This document shows positions 1 through 8,149 of a stretch of 62,261 nucleotides of DNA, in pieces (position 1 is the first letter of the stretch; each line of letters opens with the position of its first letter). The DNA is from Burkholderiaceae bacterium (GTDB lineage: Bacteria; Pseudomonadota; Gammaproteobacteria; Burkholderiales; Burkholderiaceae). The stretch covers positions 1 through 62,261 of the forward strand of contig CANGNV010000011.1 of assembly GCA_947455485.1 (NCBI GenBank). The letters run 5' to 3'. The notes below the pieces were generated by a model, which did no database searches, had not been told where the DNA came from, and saw nothing but the letters and a program-made list of their open reading frames with translations. Made by a program: the position numbers and the translations under genes.

Positions 1-85
1 ATGACAAGAAATAGGAAGACTCACAAAAAACTCCTTTTTTAAGACTGTAGAAAATTAACCATCGAGACGACTCAAGAAAACCGCC

Positions 86-520
86 TTAATGCTTATGGCC
101 AGTACAAAATCGATTGCAAAAAGACATGCCCATCAACATGAAGATTACAAATACCAGTGCTTTTAGATGACCAGCGCCTAGGGAAACCAAAGCGGGGCCT
201 GGACAGAAACCGGCAATACCCCAACCTACACCAAAAATTAAGCTCCCCAAAACCAAGGGTCTTGTAATGTCTTTACGATGCGGCAGATGAAAGGCTCCAC
301 TAAAAAAAGCTTCGCTACGTCTGGTGACTACGTAAAAACCAGCCAAACCAACAATCACAGCACCCCCCATCACAAACAATAGGGATGGGTCCCATAAGCC
401 TGTGATATCCAGGAAATTCAATACTTTTTGTGGGTTGCTCATTCCCGAAAGAATTAAACCAAAACCAAATAACAAGCCAATAAGATATTGACTAAATAAA
501 TTGAAATGTCTTCTCATCAT
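86..520 (-). CDS. YeeE/YedE-family membrane protein (second half of split transporter)
   Basis: This 144-residue integral membrane protein is the second member of a split YeeE/YedE pair of the PmpA/PmpB type, thought to move thiosulfate-like or sulfane sulfur across the inner membrane. Visible: about four hydrophobic segments, an N-terminal GLLFGFGLILSGMSNPQKV stretch and the family signature GFCPGPALVSLG. I start at the ATG at 520, which overlaps the stop of the upstream partner by one base. An upstream extension to 646 would lie inside the partner and is rejected. It is the last gene of the sox run, and no clear terminator follows before the window edge. Substrate is inferred from the family. 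Confidence 0.85.
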   Translation of the reverse strand: MMRRHFNLFSQYLIGLLFGFGLILSGMSNPQKVLNFLDITGLWDPSLLFVMGGAVIVGLAGFYVVTRRSEAFFSGAFHLPHRKDITRPLVLGSLIFGVGWGIAGFCPGPALVSLGAGHLKALVFVIFMLMGMSFCNRFCTGHKH

Positions 521-957
521 TAAGCCCCCAAAATGTGGCGAATAATGAACGTCGCCATAAATCCTGAAAACATGAAAAGCATTGTTGCCACCATTGAACG
601 AGGCGATAGACGGGACAAACCACAAATTCCATGACCGCTCGTACACCCAGAACCATATTGGGCTCCAAAACCAACGAGGAGGCCTGCAACCATAATGCTG
701 AACCAGTCTGAATCAATAACTTGAATAGTATGCATATCCAGAATTACAGCCGCCAAGATTGGTGCGGACATCATTCCCAGCACAACTGAAACACGCCAAT
801 CTACATCGCCCTTCTGCGGATTCAATAAGCCAGAAACAATACCGCTGATTCCCAAAATTCGGCCATGCAATAACATATAAAAGGCTGCCGCTACGCCTAA
901 TAACATTCCACCAATTGAGGAGGGTATTGGGGTGAATGAAATCCAATCAATCTGCAT
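520..957 (-). CDS. YeeE/YedE-family membrane protein (first half of split transporter)
   Basis: A 145-residue multi-pass membrane protein with the YeeE/YedE signature GSGCTSGHGICG (Cys105, Cys112). In the family a cysteine at this place relays sulfane sulfur along the pore. It ends exactly where the next gene begins, the usual layout for a two-subunit version of a transporter that is one chain in TsuA. The full-length TsuA homologue is immediately upstream, so the cluster holds both architectures side by side. The family assignment is firm; the exact substrate (thiosulfate, polysulfide or sulfite) is not readable from sequence. Confidence 0.87.
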   Translation of the reverse strand: MQIDWISFTPIPSSIGGMLLGVAAAFYMLLHGRILGISGIVSGLLNPQKGDVDWRVSVVLGMMSAPILAAVILDMHTIQVIDSDWFSIMVAGLLVGFGAQYGSGCTSGHGICGLSRLSPRSMVATMLFMFSGFMATFIIRHILGA

Positions 958-981
958 GCTATTCCAATCAAAAGCTAAAAA

Positions 982-2103
982 TTAATTACAAGGGTTGGGT
1001 GCTAGCCTAAATTGCAAATATAGCAAGGCCAAGTAGGCACCTAGAATAAATCCTGGTAAAGCCAAGAATGACGACAAAGATAATGTGGAGATACCACTGA
1101 GGCCCTGCCCAACAGTGCAGCCTAGTGCTGTAACACCGCCGAACCCCATGAGTAGCGCACCCACCAAATGATTGGCTGTATCTTCGGTATTTCGAAAAGA
1201 TTCCCAGCGAAATGATCTAGTGACAAGCGCAATGAGAGCTGAGCCAGAAATCATTCCAATCACAGCCACAATTCCTAGTGTGAGAACTTTAGAAGTATCG
1301 CTATACATCATTAGCCAATCCAACGAATATGCGTATGGCGCAACAAACGATAGACTTTCCATGCGCCCAGAATTCGTCATCAAAAATACTTCTTCTAATG
1401 TATTGGGATCCTCAGCGACGTAACCTAGATTACCGCTAACCCACCATATTGCACAAATTGCTACGCCTACTACTATGCCAGCGAAAAGATTCTCAAAAGT
1501 CCAGAATGACTTTTTTGCCAAAGCAAAGGCGATAAATATAAGGCCTATGAATAGACCCAAACCTAGGTGAAGGTTGGAGCGTGCAATACCAATTGGGCCG
1601 CTTAAAAGACTAGGCAAATCCTGAGGTGTCGCAAGAGACAAAAATACTGAGTCCAATGTATTGGTGCGAATCACCCCCAAGAATCCGCGCATTGTCATAT
1701 AAGCCGCCAAACCAAGCACCAAGAAAACAATCACGGACTTTAAATTTCCGCCGCCAATACGCACTAGAGTCTTACTCCCGCAGCCTGACGCAAGCACCAT
1801 ACCAAAACCAAAAAGCAAGCTACCTACTAGCGTAGATAGCCACAAAAACTTGCTTCCTGTGTAAAAACTTTTTAACGGGTCAATCAGTCCAGCGTAGGAC
1901 ATTAGCGTAAATCCAATAATTGCCACACCAATTGCCAAAAACCATTGCTTCATGCGATCCCAGCTCGACATAATAAATGCATCAGAGACTGCGCCCATGC
2001 TACAAAAGCCTGTCTTTTGCATCACAGCGCCCAACACGAATGTGATCGCAAAGGTACACCATAAAACAGACTTGCCCAATACATCAATATTTACTGCTTG
2101 CAT
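982..2103 (-). CDS. tsuA: TsuA-type thiosulfate transporter (full-length YeeE/YedE)
   Basis: A 373-residue membrane protein resembling the structurally characterised TsuA/YeeE thiosulfate importer. The three pore cysteines expected of that family are in equivalent contexts: Cys34 (TGFCSMG), Cys108 (ASGCGSKTLVRIGGGN) and Cys329 (ALGCTVGQG). The two halves repeat the same fold, with about eight or nine hydrophobic helices. It lies 16 bases after a small cytochrome c gene and 24 bases before a split YeeE pair, so co-transcription with sox is likely. It would bring thiosulfate, or sulfur released in the periplasm, into the cytoplasm for assimilation. That role is inferred from the family. Confidence 0.88.
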   Translation of the reverse strand: MQAVNIDVLGKSVLWCTFAITFVLGAVMQKTGFCSMGAVSDAFIMSSWDRMKQWFLAIGVAIIGFTLMSYAGLIDPLKSFYTGSKFLWLSTLVGSLLFGFGMVLASGCGSKTLVRIGGGNLKSVIVFLVLGLAAYMTMRGFLGVIRTNTLDSVFLSLATPQDLPSLLSGPIGIARSNLHLGLGLFIGLIFIAFALAKKSFWTFENLFAGIVVGVAICAIWWVSGNLGYVAEDPNTLEEVFLMTNSGRMESLSFVAPYAYSLDWLMMYSDTSKVLTLGIVAVIGMISGSALIALVTRSFRWESFRNTEDTANHLVGALLMGFGGVTALGCTVGQGLSGISTLSLSSFLALPGFILGAYLALLYLQFRLAPNPCN

Positions 2104-2119
2104 AATTAGAATACTTTGA

Positions 2120-2443
2120 CTATTTATTAAATTTGTAAAACTGTTTGTTTAAGTAGGCCACCACATCCACCTCGTCTTCCGGAAAAAGATCCAAGCGCAA
2201 CTCCGTATTACACATTCCAACCATGGTCTTTAACTTACTAAGGCTTTGCACCTTAGAATCTTTACGGGTGTAAATCATGTCGCCATTGCCAAAACCTGTT
2301 TTTTTTGCATGACAGGAGTAACACTTCTCCTCATCGACTTTCTTGCCACGATCAAAATCACTAGATGCGAAAACTGAAAAACTGAGAGCAAAACTAGAAA
2401 TTACCAAAAAAGCAAAGGTAGGATGTAATCGATTCAATTTCAT
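2120..2443 (-). CDS. small periplasmic monoheme cytochrome c
   Basis: A 107-residue protein with a Sec signal peptide (hydrophobic residues about 10-26, cleavage near VFA-S) and one heme c motif, CYSCH, at 41-45. Methionines 74 and 77 (MVGMC) are possible sixth ligands, and the C-terminal VDVVAYLNKQFYKF helix is typical of class I cytochromes c. It sits between the SoxH-like gene and tsuA. A natural role is to take electrons from SoxAX or SoxCD to the terminal oxidase; that is inference. It is not SoxX, which is encoded at 5722-6327. Confidence 0.8.
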   Translation of the reverse strand: MKLNRLHPTFAFLVISSFALSFSVFASSDFDRGKKVDEEKCYSCHAKKTGFGNGDMIYTRKDSKVQSLSKLKTMVGMCNTELRLDLFPEDEVDVVAYLNKQFYKFNK

Positions 2444-2503
2444 GACAAATCCATCATTTAGCCCAAGAATTGGCTATTTTAAGGCTTAGAAACTTAATTT
2501 GCC

Positions 2504-3466
2504 CTATTCGCCCTGAATCGAGAGGTAGACGTTGTATGCGTTCATTCGGTTGGCCGCCTTAAATAAAGGGATTCCATCGTATTCAGACCAATCTACTGCG
2601 CTATAGGCCTCATCAAACGGGTCCATATTCCGAGCTGCAGAACCCATACTTTCCCGCAAAAAGCGTAAATAATCGCGCGTAAATCCAATATCTTCGATTG
2701 GGTTAATTGATTGGGGCCCATGACCAGGGATGACCACTTTAGGGTTGAATTTCTCAAACTCATCAAGGGCCAACAACCAACCCTTGCTATCGGCGTTGCC
2801 TACATAAGGAATTCTGCCTTGAAAGACCAGATCCCCTGCAAATAGCACACCCTCCGAAGGAACGTACACCAAAATATCCTCAGGTGAATGCGCTGGACCC
2901 ACCCTACTAATAATGAAATCAAGTCCGGCAATATTGAGTTTATATTGCTTATCGAACCAAATATCCGCTGGCACTAAATGAGTGTCTTTATTCACCCAAG
3001 GAGCAAAATCAACACGGGAGGCGATCAATCTTTGTTTGGCAGTTTCGGAAGCAATGTAACTTCTTCCTTCACTTTGTGCGTATATCTTCGCGCCAATCTT
3101 TTTAAACTCTTGCAAGCCGTAAACATGATCAGCGTGATAATGAGTCACAATAACCGCAACCACCTTTTGTGCGCTTACCTTCTTAATTTCTTGGATTAGC
3201 TTTTGAGCTAGCACCGGAGATCCAAGAGCATCAATTACCACCACCCCTTTAGGCGTAACAACAAAGCCAGCATTCGAGATAAAGTTTTGATTTTGACTGG
3301 TACCCATTTCTGCCAAACCTTGCACAAAATAGGTATTTGGAGCTACCTTGATAGGCTTTAATAAGATTCCGGCAGGATCATTTTTTGGTTCAGCAGCTTG
3401 AGAAATGGAAGCAACAAGAAAAATAGCGCTCCCAATGAGCGCTATTTTAATGAGCCTGAATAACAT
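2504..3466 (-). CDS. soxH: SoxH-like periplasmic metallo-beta-lactamase-fold hydrolase
   Basis: A 320-residue secreted MBL-fold protein. The signal peptide covers about residues 1-24 (SQA-A). The zinc-binding core is visible: THYHADH at 108-114, a later GPAHSPED histidine, FAGDLVF aspartate and VIPGHGP histidine, so all metal ligands are present. Proteins of this type are encoded in many sox clusters as soxH and are related to the metallohydrolases of quinoprotein relay systems. SoxH is not essential for thiosulfate oxidation in classical strains, and its substrate is unknown. The gene lies 23 bases after the DsrE-like gene in the same direction. Confidence 0.8.
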   Translation of the reverse strand: MLFRLIKIALIGSAIFLVASISQAAEPKNDPAGILLKPIKVAPNTYFVQGLAEMGTSQNQNFISNAGFVVTPKGVVVIDALGSPVLAQKLIQEIKKVSAQKVVAVIVTHYHADHVYGLQEFKKIGAKIYAQSEGRSYIASETAKQRLIASRVDFAPWVNKDTHLVPADIWFDKQYKLNIAGLDFIISRVGPAHSPEDILVYVPSEGVLFAGDLVFQGRIPYVGNADSKGWLLALDEFEKFNPKVVIPGHGPQSINPIEDIGFTRDYLRFLRESMGSAARNMDPFDEAYSAVDWSEYDGIPLFKAANRMNAYNVYLSIQGE

Positions 3467-3489
3467 TTGAAGAATGAGTCTACGAAAGA

Positions 3490-3924
3490 TTAAGGTTTAA
3501 TGTAGGCAAAATGATCTTTGTATTGCAAATCGCCAATTCGGACTACGCCAGATGGAGTGAAGTCGGCATCAAGAATAAATTGATCTTTCTTAAGGTTGCG
3601 ATTCTTTAAAGTAATCTCACAGACCTCAAAACGAACTCCCCGTGATTTCAATGCAGAAATCAAAGGAGCGTACTCCACGTTGTTCTTTTTATCTTTTGCA
3701 TTTTCCATCAAAAGATCCACCCCATTAGCATGAGTGACCACAATAATCTTGGTGTCTGGGGCAATATCCATGTGATTACGTATATTTCTAAGACCTTTGA
3801 GACCTTGAGACTCTGCATCATCAATGTGATAGACAACTTCTGAACCAGCGGCATAGGACTGCTGCGCAGCCATAGCAGCAAAAGAGATCATAAGGACTGC
3901 AATCAATCGAAATATTTTATTCAT
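3490..3924 (-). CDS. periplasmic DsrE/DsrF-like protein
   Basis: A 144-residue protein with a Sec signal peptide (cleavage near SYA-A, residue 25) followed by a DsrE/F-like alpha/beta fold: VVYHIDDAESQGLKGLRNIRNHMD, then TKIIVVTHANGVDLL. Only one cysteine (FEVCEI) lies in the mature chain, where cytoplasmic DsrE sulfur carriers keep an active cysteine. Such proteins recur in sox clusters between soxB and soxH. A role in binding or transferring sulfur in the periplasm is plausible but unproven. It is 17 bases downstream of soxB. Confidence 0.75.
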   Translation of the reverse strand: MNKIFRLIAVLMISFAAMAAQQSYAAGSEVVYHIDDAESQGLKGLRNIRNHMDIAPDTKIIVVTHANGVDLLMENAKDKKNNVEYAPLISALKSRGVRFEVCEITLKNRNLKKDQFILDADFTPSGVVRIGDLQYKDHFAYIKP

Positions 3925-3941
3925 GAGAATTTTTCCAGGTA

Positions 3942-5675
3942 TTAAGTAATCGAAACCATACCAGGATTGTTATTCACACCCTTGATAATTGGCTCATTTA
4001 ATTTAACAGCTTTAACTACCTTAACATCACGCAAGTGCCGCTCAATCACATCCCAAATTGGCTCCGTTCCCGCATCTCTTGCTGCCTCACTAACTGGCGC
4101 CCAACCGGCTACTTTGTATATCTTACTAGCCTCAATAGACTTGCCGTTCAAACGCATATCAGTAATTCGCTTGCCAGCAGTTTCAGCTGGGTCTATCGTG
4201 TATTGCAACCCACCTACACGTACCATATCGCCACCTTGCTGATAGTACGGATCCGGATTGAAAAGATTATCTGCAACGTCCTCAAGAATAGTCTTAATCG
4301 TTTCACCAGTCATATTGGTAACAGTGGTGTAAGGATAAGTAATGGCCGTTTGATCAAGTAAGTTCTCACGAGTAATGGCTTGACCCGGTAACAAACTGGT
4401 GCCCCAACGGAAGCCCGGCGAGAAAGCAATCTCCGCATTTTTCTGTGACATTAAGCCATCCAGAATAAGTTGATCGAAACTGCCATTGAAGTTACCACGA
4501 CGGTATAAGAGACCCTCAGTTGTGGCTAATTTCTCATTGAGCTTGGCTTCATATGGAGCTCTCATCTTCGAAATCAACTTACTCATCGTTGGATCGGCGG
4601 GAATCATATTTGAAAAGATTGGAAATAACTTATAACGGAAATCTACTGCCTTGCCGCCCTTGACATCAAAATCCAAAGCGCCCAAGAACTTAGTATTTGA
4701 TCCTGCATTGGTAACCAAAGTGATGCCACCAGCATTTTTAACCTTCACTGGAATAGGCACACCATCATGCGTATGTCCGCCCATAATTGCATCTAAACCA
4801 CTTACCCGCGATGCCATCTTTAAGTCTACGTCCATGCCATTATGAGAGAGCAAGACGACCACTTTTGCGCCTTTGGCTTTTACTTCATTAATGGTTTTTT
4901 GAAGGTTCTCCTCTTGAATACCAAAAGTCCAATCTGGGGTGAAGTAACGCGGATTTGCAATCGGTGTATAGGGGAATGCTTGACCAATAATGGCCACCTG
5001 AATTCCGTTTTGCACTTTCATGACATAAGGATTAAAGACATTGTCACCAAAATCAGCGGTCTTAATGTTCTGCGCTACGAAAGAAACCTTGCCTTTAAAG
5101 TCGCCATTGACGATCTCCATGACGCGCTTCTCACCTAACGTCATCTCCCAGTGAGGAGTCATGACATCAACCCCCAAAGCAAGTGCCGCGTCCACCATGT
5201 CTTGACCATTTGTCCAGAGCGCAGTACCGGACCCTTGCCATGTATCACCGCCATCAAGCAACAATGCGCCAGGACGATTCGCTTTTAATTGTTTAATCAA
5301 AGTGGCCATGTGAGCAAAGCCACCCATCTTGCCGTAGTTTTGTGCAGCTGCTACATAATCCAAGTAAGTAAATGCATGTGCATCGCGAGTGCCCGGTTGA
5401 ATGCCATTTGCTTTTAGGAAATATTCGCCTACTAAGTGAGGTGTTTTACCCTCTTGTGCACCAATACCTAGATTAACGTTTGGCTCACGGAAATAGATCG
5501 GCAGCAACTGGGCGTGACAGTCTGTAAAGTGCAAGAAATGAACATTACCAAACTTGGGTAAGTCATAAAATTTTTGCGCAGAGCTTTGGGCATTTACAAA
5601 ACCAGATTGCAAACTCATACCGCCAGCTGATGCGACGGCTAGCGCCTGTAAAAATTCACGACGACTTAGTGACAT
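3942..5675 (-). CDS. soxB: SoxB thiosulfohydrolase
   Basis: A 577-residue periplasmic dimanganese enzyme of the 5'-nucleotidase family. It hydrolyses the sulfonate group from SoxY-bound S-thiosulfonate, releasing sulfate. The Tat signal has Arg5-Arg6 (SRREFLQ) and ends near VNAQ-30. Metal-binding signatures are intact: HFTDCHAQLLP (Asp52, His54), LDGGDTWQG (Asp144) and MGGHTHDGVP further on. Length is normal for the family. It follows soxX after a hairpin with a T-run (5691-5713), which may lower its transcription relative to soxYZAX. Confidence 0.97.
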   Translation of the reverse strand: MSLSRREFLQALAVASAGGMSLQSGFVNAQSSAQKFYDLPKFGNVHFLHFTDCHAQLLPIYFREPNVNLGIGAQEGKTPHLVGEYFLKANGIQPGTRDAHAFTYLDYVAAAQNYGKMGGFAHMATLIKQLKANRPGALLLDGGDTWQGSGTALWTNGQDMVDAALALGVDVMTPHWEMTLGEKRVMEIVNGDFKGKVSFVAQNIKTADFGDNVFNPYVMKVQNGIQVAIIGQAFPYTPIANPRYFTPDWTFGIQEENLQKTINEVKAKGAKVVVLLSHNGMDVDLKMASRVSGLDAIMGGHTHDGVPIPVKVKNAGGITLVTNAGSNTKFLGALDFDVKGGKAVDFRYKLFPIFSNMIPADPTMSKLISKMRAPYEAKLNEKLATTEGLLYRRGNFNGSFDQLILDGLMSQKNAEIAFSPGFRWGTSLLPGQAITRENLLDQTAITYPYTTVTNMTGETIKTILEDVADNLFNPDPYYQQGGDMVRVGGLQYTIDPAETAGKRITDMRLNGKSIEASKIYKVAGWAPVSEAARDAGTEPIWDVIERHLRDVKVVKAVKLNEPIIKGVNNNPGMVSIT

Positions 5676-5690
5676 AGCAATTCCTATTAG

Positions 5691-5713
5691 TAAAAACAGG
5701 CCTTACGGCCCGT
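5691..5713 (-). terminator. hairpin with T-run between soxX and soxB
   Basis: On the minus strand ACGGGCC-GTAA-GGCCTGT forms a 7-bp stem with one G-T pair and a tetraloop, followed directly by TTTTT. It starts about nine bases after the soxX stop and ends before the soxB start. The shape is that of a weak intrinsic terminator, which could act as a partial stop or an RNA-stabilising 3' end inside the operon. Confidence 0.6.
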
Positions 5714-5721
5714 TTTGTTTT

Positions 5722-6327
5722 TTATTTATTAACGGGTGATTCAGGATCTAAAAGCAAGGCCATAACGTCTTGCATTTGCGTCTCCGTCAACAATTTAAAA
5801 TGACCAAAACGTGGCATATTGCTGCATACGTTATAGGCTTTTGCATTGTTGATACGATTCCAAGTGTACTCAACAACCTCTTTTGAATAACCTCTTGCCT
5901 TGCCGTAATTCCATAGAGATGGCCCGATATTCCCATAAGAGAGTTCTTGGATATCAATTTGGTGACAGTTGTAGCAAGAGCCACCATTTTTTGCTCCCGG
6001 CTTATCAGACCAAGTTGCACCCTTACCACTTTGTGCTATTTTTTCGCCGCTCTTCCAATCGCCGATGTACTTGCCATCAGATGGCTGCTTAATAGTAGCC
6101 ATATTTTCGTTTTGAATTTTCTCACGTACTTTTGGATCGCCACCACCACCTAAATTAACTGGGTTAGAGCAAAACTTTTGTGCAGCATCTTGATCTAAGC
6201 GATCGAGGCCTGCAATACCTTTAGCCTCAAAACTAGTGGACATCATTTTGTCAAATGGTGAAGCAGCGTGTACAACACCGATAGACAAGCCTAGTGCAAG
6301 CATTAAAAAGGATAATTTATTTTTCAT
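5722..6327 (-). CDS. soxX: SoxX cytochrome c subunit
   Basis: A 201-residue monoheme cytochrome c. It is the small subunit of the SoxAX complex that couples thiosulfate oxidatively to the SoxY cysteine. The signal peptide ends near HAA-S (residue 22). The heme motif is CYNCH at 118-122, and NMPRFGH (Met171) supplies the likely axial methionine. Two further cysteines, Cys53 and Cys168, could form a disulfide. The gene follows soxA by 18 bases, and the order soxZ-A-X-B is conserved. Confidence 0.93.
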   Translation of the reverse strand: MKNKLSFLMLALGLSIGVVHAASPFDKMMSTSFEAKGIAGLDRLDQDAAQKFCSNPVNLGGGGDPKVREKIQNENMATIKQPSDGKYIGDWKSGEKIAQSGKGATWSDKPGAKNGGSCYNCHQIDIQELSYGNIGPSLWNYGKARGYSKEVVEYTWNRINNAKAYNVCSNMPRFGHFKLLTETQMQDVMALLLDPESPVNK

Positions 6328-6345
6328 ATTATTTATCTCCAGCGA

Positions 6346-7176
6346 TTAACGCTTCAGTCCTGGTGCATTCATAGTTCCGCCCTTAGCATTCACAGCCATG
6401 TAGAGTGAAATAGCGATAGTGTCTTCAGAGATGAAGATTGGTTCTGGGAAACGTTGTTGACGATAGCAATCGTTCAAACGACGTTGCATAGTCCAGAAGT
6501 TTCCGCTTGAAACACGATATGCAGGCCAATAGCCCCATCCAGCTTCCGCACCCTTTTGTGTAGTGATGTTTGGTAAGTCCTGCAAGCGAATACGCTTGCC
6601 ATCTGCACCGTGGCATGATGCGCAAGAAAAGTCCATTGGACCACCTTGGTAGAAGAATGACCTCTTACCCATTTCATACAACTCTTTTTCTTTGGGGTGC
6701 TTGGCAACGGTATCAATTTTCATACCTTTGGACTCGGCAACCACGTAAGCAACCACAGCTTCGAGATCTTTGCGCTTGCCCTTTTCAAAGCCCGCCTTAA
6801 TGATTTCTTGATCGTCATAGCCTTGTAATTTGACCATACAAGTCACTAAACGAGATTCCAAATCTTGAACCTTATTGGTGTCTTTGAAATACTTAGGCAA
6901 CTGTGTATAGGCACCCTTCACTACACCGGGACCCATACCTAAATCACACTTTTCTAATGAGGCATTTTTTGGACCCATAGGTTTTTTCCAAAGATCCTCA
7001 CCTGCCGCTTCATATAAATCTGCAGGGTTACCATCAGCAATCATTGCTCGATATTTTTCAATCTCATCAGTGGGAGCCGCTGATGAACCGGGGGCCTGCG
7101 CTGAAGCAAGACTAGAAAATCCTTGCAGCATTACAAAAACCCCAATAATTGTGCCGTATAAAATACGTGTCTTCAT
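6346..7176 (-). CDS. soxA: SoxA cytochrome c subunit, single-heme type
   Basis: A 276-residue catalytic subunit of SoxAX. The signal peptide ends near ASA-Q (residue 27). Only one heme motif is present, CASCH at 185-189, with the active-site cysteine that becomes a persulfide heme ligand at Cys237 (RRLNDCYRQQR). The position of the N-terminal heme of diheme SoxA has no CXXCH; Cys77 and Cys113 remain and probably form a disulfide, as in monoheme SoxA of Starkeya. The active-site heme is intact, so a functional enzyme is expected. Confidence 0.95.
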   Translation of the reverse strand: MKTRILYGTIIGVFVMLQGFSSLASAQAPGSSAAPTDEIEKYRAMIADGNPADLYEAAGEDLWKKPMGPKNASLEKCDLGMGPGVVKGAYTQLPKYFKDTNKVQDLESRLVTCMVKLQGYDDQEIIKAGFEKGKRKDLEAVVAYVVAESKGMKIDTVAKHPKEKELYEMGKRSFFYQGGPMDFSCASCHGADGKRIRLQDLPNITTQKGAEAGWGYWPAYRVSSGNFWTMQRRLNDCYRQQRFPEPIFISEDTIAISLYMAVNAKGGTMNAPGLKR

Positions 7177-7213
7177 GGTAACCCTTTTTTAGTTATATTT
7201 TGACGATACCAAA

Positions 7214-7522
7214 TTAAGAAGCGGTTGCTTCATCAGTTCTTGTTTCGCCCTTGCTGTCAGTCCAGCTAACCACAATCTTGTCGCCCTTAGCACCCTTGTA
7301 CTTGAAATTCAAGAATGGGTCTTTAGAAACCGCTGTACCGAATTCGGCATTCAACACATCTTTTCCTTGAGCCTTTACATTGAGGTTCTTAATAAACCAA
7401 GCTGGAACAGCCTTGCCTGAAGCGTCTTTACGCAGGCCGGACTCCATGTCATGCTTCATCAAAATTTTAACGTCAACTACACCACCGCTCTCAGCAGCTC
7501 TTACGCGCATTGGATCTGGCAT
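7214..7522 (-). CDS. soxZ: SoxZ sulfur-carrier partner
   Basis: A 102-residue protein without signal peptide or membrane segment, matching SoxZ over its whole length: PDPMRVRAAESGGVVDVKILMKHDMESGLRKD in the N-terminal half and the immunoglobulin-like C-terminal strands FLNFKYKGAKGDKIVVSW. SoxZ travels to the periplasm with SoxY, whose Tat signal serves both, and forms the SoxYZ heterodimer that carries sulfur intermediates. It lies 52 bases downstream of soxY. Confidence 0.96.
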   Translation of the reverse strand: MPDPMRVRAAESGGVVDVKILMKHDMESGLRKDASGKAVPAWFIKNLNVKAQGKDVLNAEFGTAVSKDPFLNFKYKGAKGDKIVVSWTDSKGETRTDEATAS

Positions 7523-7574
7523 TTTTTATTCCTTTATTTAAAAATATTTAAAAGTAAATTGTGTATTGCGGGAA

Positions 7575-8027
7575 TTAACCGCCACAACCACCCAATGTCA
7601 CTTTGATTTCCTTAACGGCCATTACCCACTTGTCACCAATCTTTGCGAGGGCATAGACATTAGAGGTCTGACCCATTTTGATGCGAGTTGTTACGTTTGG
7701 AATAGTTCCAGAAGGAATAAAGAATTGAGCAGCAAGAGTACCTGGATTCTTTTCTACCAAAACCGCCAATTGCGTAGCATTACCTGTGGAAGAAACGTTC
7801 ACCGGAACAACGGCGCCATTTTCTGCGATATCAGGCGCAGTCATTACCACTTCAGCAGACTTTTCTGGTGTACCAGCATTCAATGCGCTAAAAACTTCAT
7901 CGATGTTTTTGCCATCAAATGCAGCTTTATTCCATTCTGCAGCTTGCGCTTCAGTAATCAAACCTACTGAGGCCATTAAGCCAAAAACTGCTGAATACTT
8001 CAGCAAAACACGGCGTTGCTCATTCAT
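7575..8027 (-). CDS. soxY: SoxY sulfur-binding carrier protein
   Basis: A 150-residue carrier with a Tat-type signal (Arg5-Arg6, hydrophobic core to AQA-A near residue 29) and the diagnostic C-terminal swinging arm GGCGG. Its cysteine at 148 covalently holds the sulfur intermediates. It is the first gene of the soxYZAXB block; the 122-base gap above it contains a perfect palindrome and a hairpin, suggesting a promoter or processing site separate from soxCD. Confidence 0.97.
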   Translation of the reverse strand: MNEQRRVLLKYSAVFGLMASVGLITEAQAAEWNKAAFDGKNIDEVFSALNAGTPEKSAEVVMTAPDIAENGAVVPVNVSSTGNATQLAVLVEKNPGTLAAQFFIPSGTIPNVTTRIKMGQTSNVYALAKIGDKWVMAVKEIKVTLGGCGG

Positions 8028-8074
8028 AAAAACTCCTTTTCAAATCTTTTTAACGGTAATTCAAATCTTCATCA

Positions 8075-8101
8075 AACAGCACCAATGTAGCCGATGCTGT
8101 T
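8075..8101 (-). other. stem-loop in soxY 5' region
   Basis: AACAGCA and TGCTGTT form a perfect 7-bp stem around a 13-base loop, some 48 bases before the soxY start on the minus strand. There is no T-run, so it is not a terminator. It could protect the 5' end of soxY mRNA or be a processing site. Confidence 0.4.
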
Positions 8102-8113
8102 CGTCATATCAAT

Positions 8114-8127
8114 AAGTAATATTACTT
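8114..8127. promoter_or_regulatory. 14-bp palindrome between soxD and soxY
   Basis: AAGTAATATTACTT is a perfect 14-bp palindrome in the soxD-soxY gap, in a very AT-rich stretch. ArsR-family regulators such as SoxR bind AT-rich inverted repeats, so this is a candidate operator for an internal soxYZ promoter. No convincing -35/-10 pair could be fixed beside it. Confidence 0.4.
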
Positions 8128-8149
8128 TTATAGCTTTTAGCAAATTATC

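Noticed and set aside
521..646. Longer start for the YeeE-type gene at 86-520
   Set aside because: The extension lies inside the upstream partner gene and does not look like protein; the ATG at 520 overlaps the partner's stop in the usual coupled way.
4035..4361. Plus-strand open frames within soxB
   Set aside because: Antisense shadows of a well-conserved enzyme with no independent evidence.
7566..7970. A 134-codon plus-strand open frame
   Set aside because: It is the complement of soxY; no ribosome site or family match.
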